Made by a program: the position numbers and the translations under genes
Notes under the pieces: model-generated
The model's database searches: none
What the model was told of the DNA's origin: nothing
Seen by the model: the letters and a program-made list of their open reading frames with translations, nothing else
Source of the DNA: Paenibacillus sp. FSL H8-0332
GTDB taxonomy: Bacteria; Bacillota; Bacilli; Paenibacillales; Paenibacillaceae
DNA length: 64,000 bases
Assembly: GCF_037963835.1 (NCBI RefSeq)
Contig: NZ_CP150145.1
Coordinates: 1,054,001 to 1,118,000, forward strand
Reading direction: 5' to 3'
Shown here: positions 26,617 to 35,327 of the stretch, piece by piece
How positions within the stretch are numbered: position 1 is the stretch's first letter
Layout of the letters: each line of letters begins with the position of its first letter

Positions 26617-27354
26617 ATGGAAAGAGTGGGGTGCGGGGGATTCCTCTCAGCTGTCCAGAAAGTTCAGAACACTCAGGAAACTTGGGGAGATCAGGAGGCT
26701 CAAAAGTTGCAGAGTACACAGTCACCTCAGACCAACCCTGCACAGCCAGAACTGGAACTGGTGTTAATCCGTCACGGCTATACCCAGTGGAATAAGGAAC
26801 ACCGTTATCTGGGCAGCACCGATTTGCCGCTTGTGCCGGGAGAGGCAGAGCGGCTTGAGAAGCTACAGACACAGCCGCCGCTTGGCGGGGAATTCCGCCG
26901 CGTCTATTGCAGTGACCTGCGCCGTTGCAGAGAGACTCTGGTGGCCTTGGTTCCGCATCTGATGCCGCAGGCAGTCTATGATACCCGGCTACGGGAGATG
27001 GACTTCGGAGCGTGGGAAGGCTGCACGTATGATCAGCTCAAGGATAATCCGCTGTACCGGCGCTGGATTGACAACCCTGAGGAGGCAACGCCCCCGGAAG
27101 GGGAGGCGTGGACGCAATTCGCCGCCCGGGTTGATCATTTCTGGACGCAGCTTCAGCGGGAGGTGCAGGCTCCCAAAGTATCCCGTATATTACTGGTAAC
27201 CCACGGCGGCGTTATCCGGCAACTGCTGGCGCAGATCATTGAAGGCCTGACATTCTATACCGCAGCAGCGCCAGCTCCAGGTGAGGTTACGGTCCTGCGC
27301 CTGCAGAGTGATGGAGGGTGCTGGCACATGGCAGCTGAGAATGCTAACGGGTGA
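26617..27354 (+). CDS. cobC: Histidine phosphatase family protein, probable CobC (alpha-ribazole phosphatase)
   Basis: A 245-residue phosphatase of the histidine acid branch-1 family. The catalytic motif LIRHGYTQWN lies at about residues 49-58, with the second half VYCSDLRRCRETL and catalytic Glu in REMDFGAWEG. The late histidine is in LLVTHGGVIRQLL. In cobalamin synthesis CobC removes the phosphate from alpha-ribazole phosphate or cobalamin phosphate. The neighbours support this role; sequence alone shows only the family. The first 45 residues before the domain are Q-rich and unusual, so the true start could be a later codon. It begins 5 bp after cbiB. Confidence 0.8.
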   Translation: MERVGCGGFLSAVQKVQNTQETWGDQEAQKLQSTQSPQTNPAQPELELVLIRHGYTQWNKEHRYLGSTDLPLVPGEAERLEKLQTQPPLGGEFRRVYCSDLRRCRETLVALVPHLMPQAVYDTRLREMDFGAWEGCTYDQLKDNPLYRRWIDNPEEATPPEGEAWTQFAARVDHFWTQLQREVQAPKVSRILLVTHGGVIRQLLAQIIEGLTFYTAAAPAPGEVTVLRLQSDGGCWHMAAENANG

Positions 27355-27433
27355 ATGTGGCGCAACCGCTGATGTTAAGCATTCAGCTAACGTATACGCT
27401 ATCGCTAACGCAGATGATTCCGCGCAACTACTA

Positions 27434-27630
27434 ACGGGTGATTGCACTATGTACAGCAGATTGGTCTAATAACCGTGCCAGAACCCGTTCTGCTGTATTT
27501 CCTGCAACTGAATATCAGCAATTGCCCCCATAACGTGCGAAATCCACATTTCTAATGTACATAATGCAGCAGAACGCGAAAAGAGGCCAATATACGCTAA
27601 TCTGATTGTACAAAATACAATAGAACCCTA
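27434..27630. repeat. Phased word array: GTACA...AGAAC type
   Basis: Related words GATTGCACTATGTACAGCAG (27440), TAATGTACATAATGCAGCAG (27553) and GATTGTACAAAATACAATAG (27604) share one orientation. The last two are 51 bp apart and the first is 164 bp before the last. An opposite-orientation copy (GTTCTGCTGTATTTCCTGC) lies near 27489. This fills the spacer after cobC; no ORF is supported. Confidence 0.7.
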
Positions 27631-27723
27631 AGAGGAGCGCCTAAATGGTGTCCAGAGTATACCCGATAATCAAATCCCAGCCGTATCCGCCGATATCACC
27701 CGTTCCCGCCCCTCATCCCCCAC

Positions 27724-27768
27724 AGAACCACGCCCGGAAGAAAATCCCGGGGCGGTGGTTCTTTTTTT
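27724..27768 (+). terminator. Intrinsic terminator 43 bp before the MocR regulator gene
   Basis: AGAACCACGCCCGG pairs with CCGGGGCGGTGGTTCT around a short A-rich loop, followed by seven T residues (27762-27768). It ends upstream transcripts far from cobC or attenuates the regulator gene. Confidence 0.88.
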
Positions 27769-27811
27769 ACGGCAGCGTCTGTGCCATGATAGCTATGGAG
27801 GCGATCACAGG

Positions 27812-29272
27812 ATGTTTAAGGATTTCAAGCTCATTGCCGGGCGTCCGGTATCGATCCAGGTGAAGGATTACATGAAGCATCTCATCATCAAAAGCGCGCT
27901 CCAAGGCGGGCAGAAGCTGCCCTCCACACGTGAGCTGAGCACCTTGCTGAAGGTCAGCCGGAACTCGGTGATCTCGGCGTATGAAGGTCTGGAAGACGAT
28001 GGTTTCGCCTACACCGTACAGGGCCAGGGCAGTTATGTCGCACAAGGTGCGGCAGCGCAGAACGGTGCGGAAGCCGCCCCATGGATGCTGGACTGGACAG
28101 AGCGGCTCAGCAGTCAGGCGCTGCTCGCGGAGGAACTGGATATTATGAAGCGGGGGATACGCGCGGAGAAGGGCACGATTTCTTTTACCAGCATCGCCCC
28201 GGATGAGCGTCTCTTCGATCTGGACCATGTGCGTAGAGCGTTTCTGGAGCGTATGTCCGTAGAGGGCAACGTTCTGCTGAACTATGGATATGCCAAAGGC
28301 TATAAGCCATTAATAGACTATCTCAAACAATATATGGAGCATAAAGGCGTGGATCTGCGCGGGAAGGATCTGCTGATTACGAACGGGTTCACGGAGGGAT
28401 TCGACCTGGTGCTGTCGGCTCTCGGCAAGCGTCATGGCACAGTGGTCTGCGAGAATCCGACGCATCATACGGCGATCAAGAATCTGAAGCTGCACGGCTT
28501 CGGAATTCACGGGGTCAAGATGGAGCGGGACGGCATCCACCTCGGGGAGCTGAAGCAGGCGCTGGAGGCGCGGCCATACGACTGTGCTTATCTGGTTCCC
28601 TCCTACCACAATCCCACCGGCATCGTCATGTCCCCCGAGAAAAGACAAAGGCTAATGAAGCTGATGCAGGACTACAACGTGCCGGTGATTGAGGACGGGT
28701 TCAACGAGGAACTGCGCTATTCCGGCGCCCATGTGGCTCCGTTAATTGCGGCGGCGGGTGGCGGGAACGGCGTGGTGTATCTCGGCAGCTTTTCCAAAGT
28801 CCTGTTCCCCGGGCTGCGGGTGGGCTGGGTGCTGGCGGATGAGGAGCTGATCTATTATCTGGAGAGTGTGAAGCGGGCGCGGACCATTCATACCTCGACG
28901 CTCGACCAGTCCATTCTGTATCAATACCTGCTGGGCGGCAACCTGGAGAAGTATCTCAAAAAAGCCCGGCTGGAGTATAAACGCAAATACGAACTGACCT
29001 TAGCCTGTTGTAAAGAGCATATTCCGTATGCCTCCTTGTCGGGTGATGGCGGGCTGCATCTCTTCGTAACGTTTGCGGAAGGCTTCAATACAAGAGAATT
29101 GCTGGCGGCCTGCCATGGGCAGGGGGTTATTTTTACAGCGGGAGACATCTTCTTCACAGACGGTGCAGGACAGAATACGTTGCGGTTGGGATTCTCCAGG
29201 GTGGCGGATGAGGATATCGTGAGGGGTATTGCAATCATCGGGAAGACAGCAAGGCAAATCATGGGAGAATGA
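27812..29272 (+). CDS. MocR-type (GntR/aminotransferase) regulator, DdlR-like
   Basis: A 486-residue chimeric regulator. The N-terminal winged helix of GntR type spans about residues 1-75 (LPSTRELSTLLKVSRNSVISAYEGLEDDGFAYTVQGQGSYV). It is joined to a PLP-binding aminotransferase-like domain with NPTHHTAIKNL, PSYHNPTGIVMS, EDGFNEELRY and the PLP lysine in LGSFSKVLFPGLRVGW. It lies 9 bp upstream of a D-Ala-D-Ala ligase gene. In Brevibacillus a MocR protein named DdlR activates ddl, so the same role is likely here; that is inference. The ATG at 27812 has GGAGG ten bases upstream. Confidence 0.87.
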   Translation: MFKDFKLIAGRPVSIQVKDYMKHLIIKSALQGGQKLPSTRELSTLLKVSRNSVISAYEGLEDDGFAYTVQGQGSYVAQGAAAQNGAEAAPWMLDWTERLSSQALLAEELDIMKRGIRAEKGTISFTSIAPDERLFDLDHVRRAFLERMSVEGNVLLNYGYAKGYKPLIDYLKQYMEHKGVDLRGKDLLITNGFTEGFDLVLSALGKRHGTVVCENPTHHTAIKNLKLHGFGIHGVKMERDGIHLGELKQALEARPYDCAYLVPSYHNPTGIVMSPEKRQRLMKLMQDYNVPVIEDGFNEELRYSGAHVAPLIAAAGGGNGVVYLGSFSKVLFPGLRVGWVLADEELIYYLESVKRARTIHTSTLDQSILYQYLLGGNLEKYLKKARLEYKRKYELTLACCKEHIPYASLSGDGGLHLFVTFAEGFNTRELLAACHGQGVIFTAGDIFFTDGAGQNTLRLGFSRVADEDIVRGIAIIGKTARQIMGE

Positions 29273-29281
29273 GGTGCGGAT

Positions 29282-30358
29282 ATGCTAAGAGTAGGTGTGA
29301 TTATGGGCGGGGTGTCGTCCGAATATAAGGTGTCGCTGAAGACCGGCAGGGAGATGCTGAAGGCGCTTGATCCGGCAAAATACACAGCGGTTCCGGTACA
29401 CATTACCTCGCGCAAAGAGCTGCTGGAAGGGGCAGCGGGACTGGACTTCGCTCTGCTCGCCCTGCATGGGGCCTACGGGGAAGATGGTACAGTGCAGGGA
29501 GCCCTGGAGACGCTCGGAATTCCATATTCCGGGAGCGGGGTGCTCGCAAGCAGCTTATGTATGGATAAAGGGCTGGCCAAGACGATCATCCGCAGCAAAA
29601 GCATTCCCACACCCGACTGGCTGTGCTGGGACAGCATGGAGGACTATGCCCCGGAAGCCGTGCAGCGGCTCGGTTATCCGGTGATGGTGAAGCCGAATTC
29701 CGGCGGGTCCAGCATCGGCATGACCAAGGTAAGAGGGCCAGAGGAGCTGCGGGAAGCGGTGGAAAAAGCTTTTGCCAGTGCGGATGGAGGGGCGGTGCTG
29801 ATTGAACACTACATCCCGGGACAGGAGATTACCTGCTCCATCCTGGGGGGAGAGATGCTGCCGGTCATCGGGATTCAAGCGCTGGGTGCGGACTGGTTCG
29901 ATTATGAGGCCAAATACGAGCAGGGCGGAGCGGAGGAACGGATCATCCGGCTGCCGGATGCGTTGCAGGAACAGGTGCGGACGGCGGCGTTAACCTGCTA
30001 TCGGGCGCTCAAATGCGCAGTGTATGCACGGGTGGATATGCTGCTGAAGGATGGCATCCCTTATGTGCTGGAGGTGAATACATTGCCCGGAATGACGGCA
30101 ACCAGCCTGTTGCCCCAGAGTGCCGAGGCAGCCGGGATAGACTTCAGCAGCTTGTTGGATGAGATTATTACCAGATCACTGCGGGAGCGCGGGGGGCTGC
30201 AAGGTGCATCTGGAGAGGGAGCGCAGACGGTTGCGGATACAGGAGTTAAGCCGCAGGGGCAAGTCAAGGAAGCGCAGCAAGCCGATCATGATTATGCCAA
30301 TCATACCCATCAGGTCCCTCAAGCGCAGCCTGTAGAATATGGAGGTGTCAGGCTATGA
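29282..30358 (+). CDS. ddl: D-alanine--D-alanine ligase with C-terminal extension
   Basis: A 358-residue ATP-grasp ligase that makes the D-Ala-D-Ala dipeptide for peptidoglycan. It shows MGGVSSEYKVSLKTG (N-terminal substrate loop), LHGAYGEDGTVQGALE, the glycine-rich KPNSGGSSIGMTKV loop, HYIPGQEITCSIL, and the metal site VLEVNTLPGMTATSLLPQ. The catalytic part ends at about residue 308, near the usual length; about 50 further residues rich in Q, H, A and G follow, which is odd. The ligase overlaps the next gene by 4 bp and follows the MocR regulator by 9 bp. Confidence 0.92.
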   Translation: MLRVGVIMGGVSSEYKVSLKTGREMLKALDPAKYTAVPVHITSRKELLEGAAGLDFALLALHGAYGEDGTVQGALETLGIPYSGSGVLASSLCMDKGLAKTIIRSKSIPTPDWLCWDSMEDYAPEAVQRLGYPVMVKPNSGGSSIGMTKVRGPEELREAVEKAFASADGGAVLIEHYIPGQEITCSILGGEMLPVIGIQALGADWFDYEAKYEQGGAEERIIRLPDALQEQVRTAALTCYRALKCAVYARVDMLLKDGIPYVLEVNTLPGMTATSLLPQSAEAAGIDFSSLLDEIITRSLRERGGLQGASGEGAQTVADTGVKPQGQVKEAQQADHDYANHTHQVPQAQPVEYGGVRL

Positions 30359-31572
30359 GCACGATGAGTAGGGACAATGCCTTCATTATTAATCCACGCT
30401 TACAAGAGATTCCGCCTTCGGGCATCCGGGCTTTTTTTGATCTGGCTGCGGGTAACAACGATATTATATCACTCGGAGTAGGCGAGCCGGACTTCGCAAC
30501 ACCCGCGCAAGTTAGAGCTGCCTGCATCCGTGCGCTGGATCGCGGGGAGACGGGGTACACCTCTAACAGCGGACTGCCGGAGCTGCGGGAGGAGATTGCG
30601 GGCTATATGCAGACCGGCTTCGGATTGCGTTACGATCCTGCGGATGAGATTCTGGTCACGGTGGGCAGCAGTGAAGCGGTGGATCTGGCGCTGCGTGCCT
30701 TCATTGCTCCGGGCGACGAGGTGCTGATTCCTGCTCCTGGATATGTTGCCTATGCGCCTATTGCCTACCTGAACGGTGGGGCGCTGGCACCGGTGGAGAC
30801 AAAGGCGGAGGAAGGTTTTAAGCTCACTGCCGAAGCTCTGCGTAAGGCGGTAACGCCGCGCACGAAGCTGCTGATCGTGAATTTTCCAAGCAATCCTACG
30901 GGGGCGGTCATGACTTATGAGGACTGGCTGCCGGTGGCTGAAGTGGTGAAGGAGCATGGCCTGATTGTCATTTCCGATGAGATCTATGCCGAGCTGACCT
31001 ACGACAGCAAGCATGTAAGCATCGCCTCCCTGCCCGGGATGCAGGAGCGGACGGTGGTGATCAGCGGGTTCTCGAAGGCTTTTGCCATGACGGGCTGGCG
31101 GGTGGGCTATGCCTGCGGGAACCGTGAACTGCTCTCGGCGATGCTCAAAATCCATCAATACACCGCCATGTGCGCACCTCTGCCGGGACAGATTGCTGCG
31201 GTCGAGGCGCTGCGCAGTGCGCTCCCGGATATGGAGCGGATGAAGGCGTGCTTCAAGGAACGCCGCTCGCTGATCGTGGAGGGCCTGCGGTCCGCCGGAT
31301 TGTCCTGCCATATGCCGCAAGGGGCCTTCTATGCCTTCGCTTCGATCAGCCGCACCGGGCTCGGGTCAGAAGAGTTCGCCATGCGCCTGCTGCAGGAGGC
31401 AGGGGTTGCCGTGGTGCCGGGCCATGTGTTCGGAGCTGGAGGGGAAGGCTATATCCGCTGCTCCTACGCCGCTTCTACGGCGAAGCTGACCGAAGCGCTG
31501 GAGCGGCTGGAAGACTTCACGAAGGTGACAATGCTGCATAGTGTTGCAGGTAAAAATGTAATTGTAAGATGA
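30355..31572 (+). CDS. PLP-dependent class I aminotransferase (PatA/aspartate aminotransferase-like)
   Basis: A 405-residue fold-type I aminotransferase. Visible: SLGVGEPDFATP, TVGSSEAVDLALRAF, the NFPSNPTGAV asparagine loop, VISDEIYAELTY aspartate and tyrosine, and the PLP lysine in SGFSKAFAMTGWRVGY (about residues 240-255). The C-terminal arginine is likely in EGYIRCSYA. Substrates may include N-acetyl-LL-diaminopimelate or common amino acids. Its start overlaps the ddl stop (ATGA), so the two are coupled. This suggests a role in supplying cell-wall amino acids, which is inference. Confidence 0.88.
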   Translation: MSTMSRDNAFIINPRLQEIPPSGIRAFFDLAAGNNDIISLGVGEPDFATPAQVRAACIRALDRGETGYTSNSGLPELREEIAGYMQTGFGLRYDPADEILVTVGSSEAVDLALRAFIAPGDEVLIPAPGYVAYAPIAYLNGGALAPVETKAEEGFKLTAEALRKAVTPRTKLLIVNFPSNPTGAVMTYEDWLPVAEVVKEHGLIVISDEIYAELTYDSKHVSIASLPGMQERTVVISGFSKAFAMTGWRVGYACGNRELLSAMLKIHQYTAMCAPLPGQIAAVEALRSALPDMERMKACFKERRSLIVEGLRSAGLSCHMPQGAFYAFASISRTGLGSEEFAMRLLQEAGVAVVPGHVFGAGGEGYIRCSYAASTAKLTEALERLEDFTKVTMLHSVAGKNVIVR

Positions 31573-31645
31573 TTTCATATCACCTATAATCCTTAAAGGA
31601 AGAAATAGGGATATTGTAACAGCATCCGGCCCGCCGCCGGATAAG

Positions 31646-31677
31646 GAAGCCCCCTTCTTCATTTGGAGGGGGCTTTT
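31646..31677 (+). terminator. Intrinsic terminator after the aminotransferase
   Basis: AAGCCCCCTTC and the later GGAGGGGGCTT form a stem closed by TTTT. It ends the ddlR-ddl-aminotransferase operon. Confidence 0.8.
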
Positions 31678-31880
31678 GGGCTTGTAATGGGGGAAGGGGA
31701 GCCGGTGGGAGCTTGATGGTGCTGAAAGTTGGCGGGCGGGTAGGCGGTTGGCAGGTAACTAGGTAATTGTGGCGGGATGTAGGCTGGTGGAAGGGTTGAG
31801 GGGGAGAAATCCCTCTGGTTATGGTGGGAGTAGGCTGGTGAAGGAGATGGGAGAAGGAAATCCCTTTGATCCTACTGTGC

Positions 31881-32115
31881 TCAGGTGCACAAGTGCACCT
31901 GAATTTGGTGAAATGGGGCTCGACGGTTGAATGAGGAGCATTAGTGCACCTGATTTCGGCGAAATGGGGCTAGGCGGTCAAATGAGGAGCATTAGTGCAC
32001 CTGATTTCGGAGAAATGAGGCTAGTCGGTTGAATGAGGGGTATTAGTGCACTTGATTTCGGCGAAACGAGGCTAGGCGGTCAAATGAGGGGTATTAGTGC
32101 ACTTGATTTCAGCTA
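31881..32115. repeat. Four and a half tandem 51-bp repeat units
   Basis: Units start with GTGCAC at 31893, 31944, 31995, 32046 and 32097, each exactly 51 bp apart; the fifth diverges after about 16 bases. Consensus start GTGCACCTGATTTCGGCGAA. A perfect 10-bp inverted repeat (TCAGGTGCAC AA GTGCACCTGA, 31881-31902) begins the array. Frames are broken by stops in every copy, so it is not coding. The remaining spacer (31678-31880, 32116-32420) shows no supported gene. Confidence 0.92.
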
Positions 32116-32420
32116 ACTTGACCTGCCACACGCCGCACCACTCCACCACCCCGCACACCCCGCACCCTGCAACTTTTACAGTGCATGCTTATACACTGCA
32201 CCACCTCCATAGCAGCAATTTGACTAAATTTATCCTTCTCATACAGGCTAGGCCCTTCTGTTCGCTAATGAGCGGCATGGCCTGTAATACTTGCGAATTT
32301 AAACTTCAATGACTGTTACACAACTTCAACGTAACCTGATCAGCAGACACAGATGTATTCTTGCAGCGGGAGTCCGCATTCGCACTATCTAATTCGCACT
32401 ATCTAATAGGAGGCAATATC

Positions 32421-33482
32421 ATGATCTCAGCCATTCAAGAAGTAACCGGACGGATCGCCCCGCCTGACGAAAAAGCTACACTGCGCGCGGTGCTCCGCCT
32501 GAACAGTCTGACCAAGCCGCCCGGAAGCCTCGGGCGGCTGGAGGCGCTGGCTGTCCGGCTGGCCGGAATCTCCAAAGTAGAGCAGCCCTGCTACAGCAAA
32601 CGAACGGTAGTGGTTATGGCCGCAGACCATGGGGTCTGCTGTGAAGGCGTCAGTGCTTTTCCGCAGGAGGTGACCATGCAGATGGCCTATAACTTCCTCA
32701 GCGGCGGGGCGGCGGTGAATGTGCTGGCCCGCCAGGGCGGTGCTGAGGTGCAGTTCGTGGACATCGGGATCAATGGTGATATCGACCACCCGCAGCTGAT
32801 TAACCGCAAGGTCCGCCGGGGCACAGATAATATGGCAGCAGGTCCGGCGATGAGCCGGGAGGATGCGCTGCGCGCGATTCTGGCCGGAATTCATGTGGCG
32901 CAGGAGGCAGTGAAGAACGGAACGGAGATTTTTATTACCGGGGAGATGGGCATCGGGAATACGACAGCCAGTGCGGCGGTTCTGTGCGCACTCGAAGGCA
33001 TTCCGGCAGAGACGGCGGCAGGACGGGGGACAGGCATTAACGATGAGCGGCTTCAGCACAAAATCTCGGTAATCGAACGTGCCCTCCAGGTGAATAACCC
33101 CGACCCTACAGATCCGGTTGATGTGCTCGCCAAGGTCGGGGGGCTTGAGATTGCCGGGCTGGCCGGGCTGATTCTCGGTGCGGCGGCCCTGAGGATTCCG
33201 GTCATTCTGGACGGCTTCATCTCCGGGGCGGCTGCCCTGATCGCCCGGGCACTGGCACCGGAATCCACAGCGTATATGATCGCTTCCCATGTCTCTGGTG
33301 AGCAGGGGCATAAGCTGATGCTGGACCGCCTCGGTCTGGAAGCGCTGATTGATATGGGCCTGCGGCTGGGTGAAGGCACCGGGGGCGCGCTGTGTCTGCA
33401 TTTCATCGAAGCGGTCTGCCGGATTATGCGTGAGATGGCAACCTTCGAGAGTGCGGGTGTCTCCGGCTCGGAGAGCGTATGA
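32421..33482 (+). CDS. cobT: Nicotinate-nucleotide--dimethylbenzimidazole phosphoribosyltransferase CobT
   Basis: A 353-residue enzyme that makes alpha-ribazole phosphate from nicotinate mononucleotide and dimethylbenzimidazole, the lower ligand of cobalamin. Family blocks: LTKPPGSLGRLEALAVRLAGI (about residues 30-50), VMAADHGVCCEGVSAFPQEVT, GEMGIGNTTASAA, the GRGTGINDE loop and DGFISGAAALIA. The catalytic glutamate lies in the LGEGTGGAL region near residue 313. The frame opens at 32361, but AGGAGG lies eight bases before the ATG at 32421. The stop overlaps the cobU start by 4 bp. Confidence 0.95.
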   Translation: MISAIQEVTGRIAPPDEKATLRAVLRLNSLTKPPGSLGRLEALAVRLAGISKVEQPCYSKRTVVVMAADHGVCCEGVSAFPQEVTMQMAYNFLSGGAAVNVLARQGGAEVQFVDIGINGDIDHPQLINRKVRRGTDNMAAGPAMSREDALRAILAGIHVAQEAVKNGTEIFITGEMGIGNTTASAAVLCALEGIPAETAAGRGTGINDERLQHKISVIERALQVNNPDPTDPVDVLAKVGGLEIAGLAGLILGAAALRIPVILDGFISGAAALIARALAPESTAYMIASHVSGEQGHKLMLDRLGLEALIDMGLRLGEGTGGALCLHFIEAVCRIMREMATFESAGVSGSESV

Positions 33483-34036
33483 GCATTCTGGTCACGGGCG
33501 GGGCACGCAGCGGCAAAAGCGGCTTCGCCGAGCGTCTGACCCGCAAGCTGGCTGACTCGCAGCAGGCGGTCTATGTGGCGACTGGACAGGCTTTTGATGA
33601 GGAGATGGAGGCGAGGATTGCCTTGCACCGGCAGCAGCGGCAGGCGGACGGCTTCCAGTGGGAGACGCTGGAGGAGCCGCTTAAGCTCGCAGCACTGCTG
33701 GGGCGGCTCTCCGGCAGTGGCCAGACTGTGCTGGTGGACTGCCTGACGCTCTGGCTGTCGAATCAGCTGCTGGCTGTGGAGGAGCGAAGTGACAGGAAGG
33801 AATTAGTAGAGGCTGCAATTGCCGAACTGGAGCAGGCTGTCTCCGGCTTCGCGGGCACGCTGATTCTGGTTACGAATGAAGTGGGCGGCGGTATTGTGCC
33901 GGAATATGCGCTGGGGCGGCTGTACCGTGATCTGGCGGGAAGAATGAACGCCAGGCTGGCTGCCCGGTGCGGACAGGTCTTTCTCGTTACCGCCGGAATC
34001 CCGGTTGAGCTGAGAAGCCGGGAGTATCTCCTGTGA
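33479..34036 (+). CDS. cobU: Adenosylcobinamide kinase / adenosylcobinamide-phosphate guanylyltransferase CobU
   Basis: A 185-residue bifunctional enzyme that phosphorylates adenosylcobinamide and then forms AdoCbi-GDP. It has the P-loop GGARSGKSGFAE (about residues 7-18), the guanylylation histidine region IALHRQQRQADGFQWETLEEP, DCLTLWLSNQL and TNEVGGGIVPEYALGRLYRD. The ATG overlaps the cobT stop by 4 bp and its own stop overlaps cobS by 4 bp, giving tight coupling. Confidence 0.95.
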   Translation: MSILVTGGARSGKSGFAERLTRKLADSQQAVYVATGQAFDEEMEARIALHRQQRQADGFQWETLEEPLKLAALLGRLSGSGQTVLVDCLTLWLSNQLLAVEERSDRKELVEAAIAELEQAVSGFAGTLILVTNEVGGGIVPEYALGRLYRDLAGRMNARLAARCGQVFLVTAGIPVELRSREYLL

Positions 34037-34845
34037 GTGCGCGGGGAAATGCTGCGGCCGCGTTTCAGTTCCTGACGCGGTTTCCGGTCCGCACCAAGGA
34101 AGACTTCTCGCCGGAGCTGCTGCGCGCGAGCGTGGTCTATTATCCGCTCGTCGGGGCAGCCATCGGCCTTAGCACCGCACTGGGCGCCGCCGCAGCAGGC
34201 TGGTTGCTGCCGGCCTGGCCTGCCGCTGTAATCACCCTCATCCTGTGGGTGGGGCTGACCGGCGGGCTGCACTTGGACGGCTGGATGGACAGCGCCGACG
34301 CGCTGCTCAGCTACCGCTCCAGGGAGCGGATGCTGGAGATCATGAAAGACAGCCGTGTCGGCGCTATGGGCGTGCTGGCCTGCGTGCTGCTCCTGCTGCT
34401 GAAGGCCTCGCTGCTGGCGGCATGGCTCGAAGGCGGCAGCTTCAGCCTGCTGCCGCTGCTCCTGCTGCCGCCGGTCTGGGGCCGCTGGTACATGGTGCGG
34501 GCGATGGCCCGCTATCCCCTGGCCCGCGGCAATGAAGGGCTGGCCGCCACCTTCGGCGGGCTGCCTGCCCGGCAGGAGCGGCGCGCGGGCCTTAGCGCCG
34601 CGCTGCTGACGTTGGCCGCTGCCGCTGCGCCTCTGGCGCTGGGCGCGGGCAGCGGGGCCTGGCCGCTGCTGGCGGCTGCGGCCATCCTGGCGCCGCTGGC
34701 TGCGGCGGCCTGCGGCAGGCTCGCTGCGCGGCGGATCAACAGCCGGCTCGGCGGGCTCACCGGCGACGTCTACGGCGCGCTGGGCGAGCTGCTGGAGACG
34801 GTGGTCCTGCTTGTGCTGGTACTGGTTCAGCACAACCTGCCTTAG
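34033..34845 (+). CDS. cobS: Adenosylcobinamide-GDP ribazoletransferase (cobalamin synthase) CobS
   Basis: A 270-residue polytopic membrane enzyme that joins AdoCbi-GDP and alpha-ribazole (phosphate) in the last assembly step. Family motifs: FQFLTRFPV at the N-terminus, TGGLHLDGWMDSADALLSYRSRERMLEIMKDSRVGAMG (about residues 76-113), and DVYGALGELLETVVLL at the C-terminus. It starts at a GTG within the cobU stop. The sequence is strongly Ala/Leu/Gly rich with very high GC, more so than nearby operons. Confidence 0.94.
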   Translation: MSARGNAAAAFQFLTRFPVRTKEDFSPELLRASVVYYPLVGAAIGLSTALGAAAAGWLLPAWPAAVITLILWVGLTGGLHLDGWMDSADALLSYRSRERMLEIMKDSRVGAMGVLACVLLLLLKASLLAAWLEGGSFSLLPLLLLPPVWGRWYMVRAMARYPLARGNEGLAATFGGLPARQERRAGLSAALLTLAAAAAPLALGAGSGAWPLLAAAAILAPLAAAACGRLAARRINSRLGGLTGDVYGALGELLETVVLLVLVLVQHNLP

Positions 34846-34950
34846 CGGACCGCGCGGTAACTGGCCGCGCCCGTCTGAATTATGCGCCATGCCTACGCAG
34901 CATTTATGCGCCGTTTCGCGCCGCGTTCGTAGCGAACAATCAGAGATAAA

Positions 34951-35116
34951 TGTATTCTGTGCAACTAAAAACAGTGAACCGGCAGGCTTTCTTCTTGTAC
35001 CTGTAGTCTGTACAACTAAATTTACCTGAATGGGCGAAAATCGAGATATAGAGGCGGTTTAATTGCAGAAATACAACTAAACGGGGATTCGGTGGCAGAC
35101 CCGGCGATTTAGTTGT
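34951..35116. repeat. Phased word array: GTACAACTAAA type
   Basis: CAACTAAA cores lie at 34962, 35013 and 35074, spacings 51 and 61 bp; the first two extend to matching TGTATTCTGTGCAACTAAA and TGTAGTCTGTACAACTAAA. An inverted TTTAGTTGTACAAAC lies at 35108. It occupies the spacer after cobS; no ORF is supported. Confidence 0.8.
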
Positions 35117-35327
35117 ACAAACTGCTATTAAGCCACCCTTGCACCCTAAACGGGGCCCGGTGAACTCTCAGCAAGCGATAAGTTAAAGCGGTGCTCACAA
35201 GTGTAAATCTGATGATTACTAATGCATAATCAGATTTACACCAGCGGCGGGGGGACGGACCGAATATATGCGGATACCTGAATACAATGGGTGCTGCTGC
35301 GCTGAGGGATGGGACCAATCTCCACCA

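Noticed and set aside
31881..32115. Regular repeats of about 22 nt with about 29-nt gaps that look like a CRISPR array
   Set aside because: No cas genes, the gaps are themselves repeated in this array, words differ in orientation and sequence elsewhere, and similar patterns occur in many spacers. The 51-bp phased-array explanation fits better.
32097..32312. 71-codon ORF starting in the tandem repeat
   Set aside because: It starts inside a repeat unit, has low-complexity composition (T, H, P runs) and no ribosome site.
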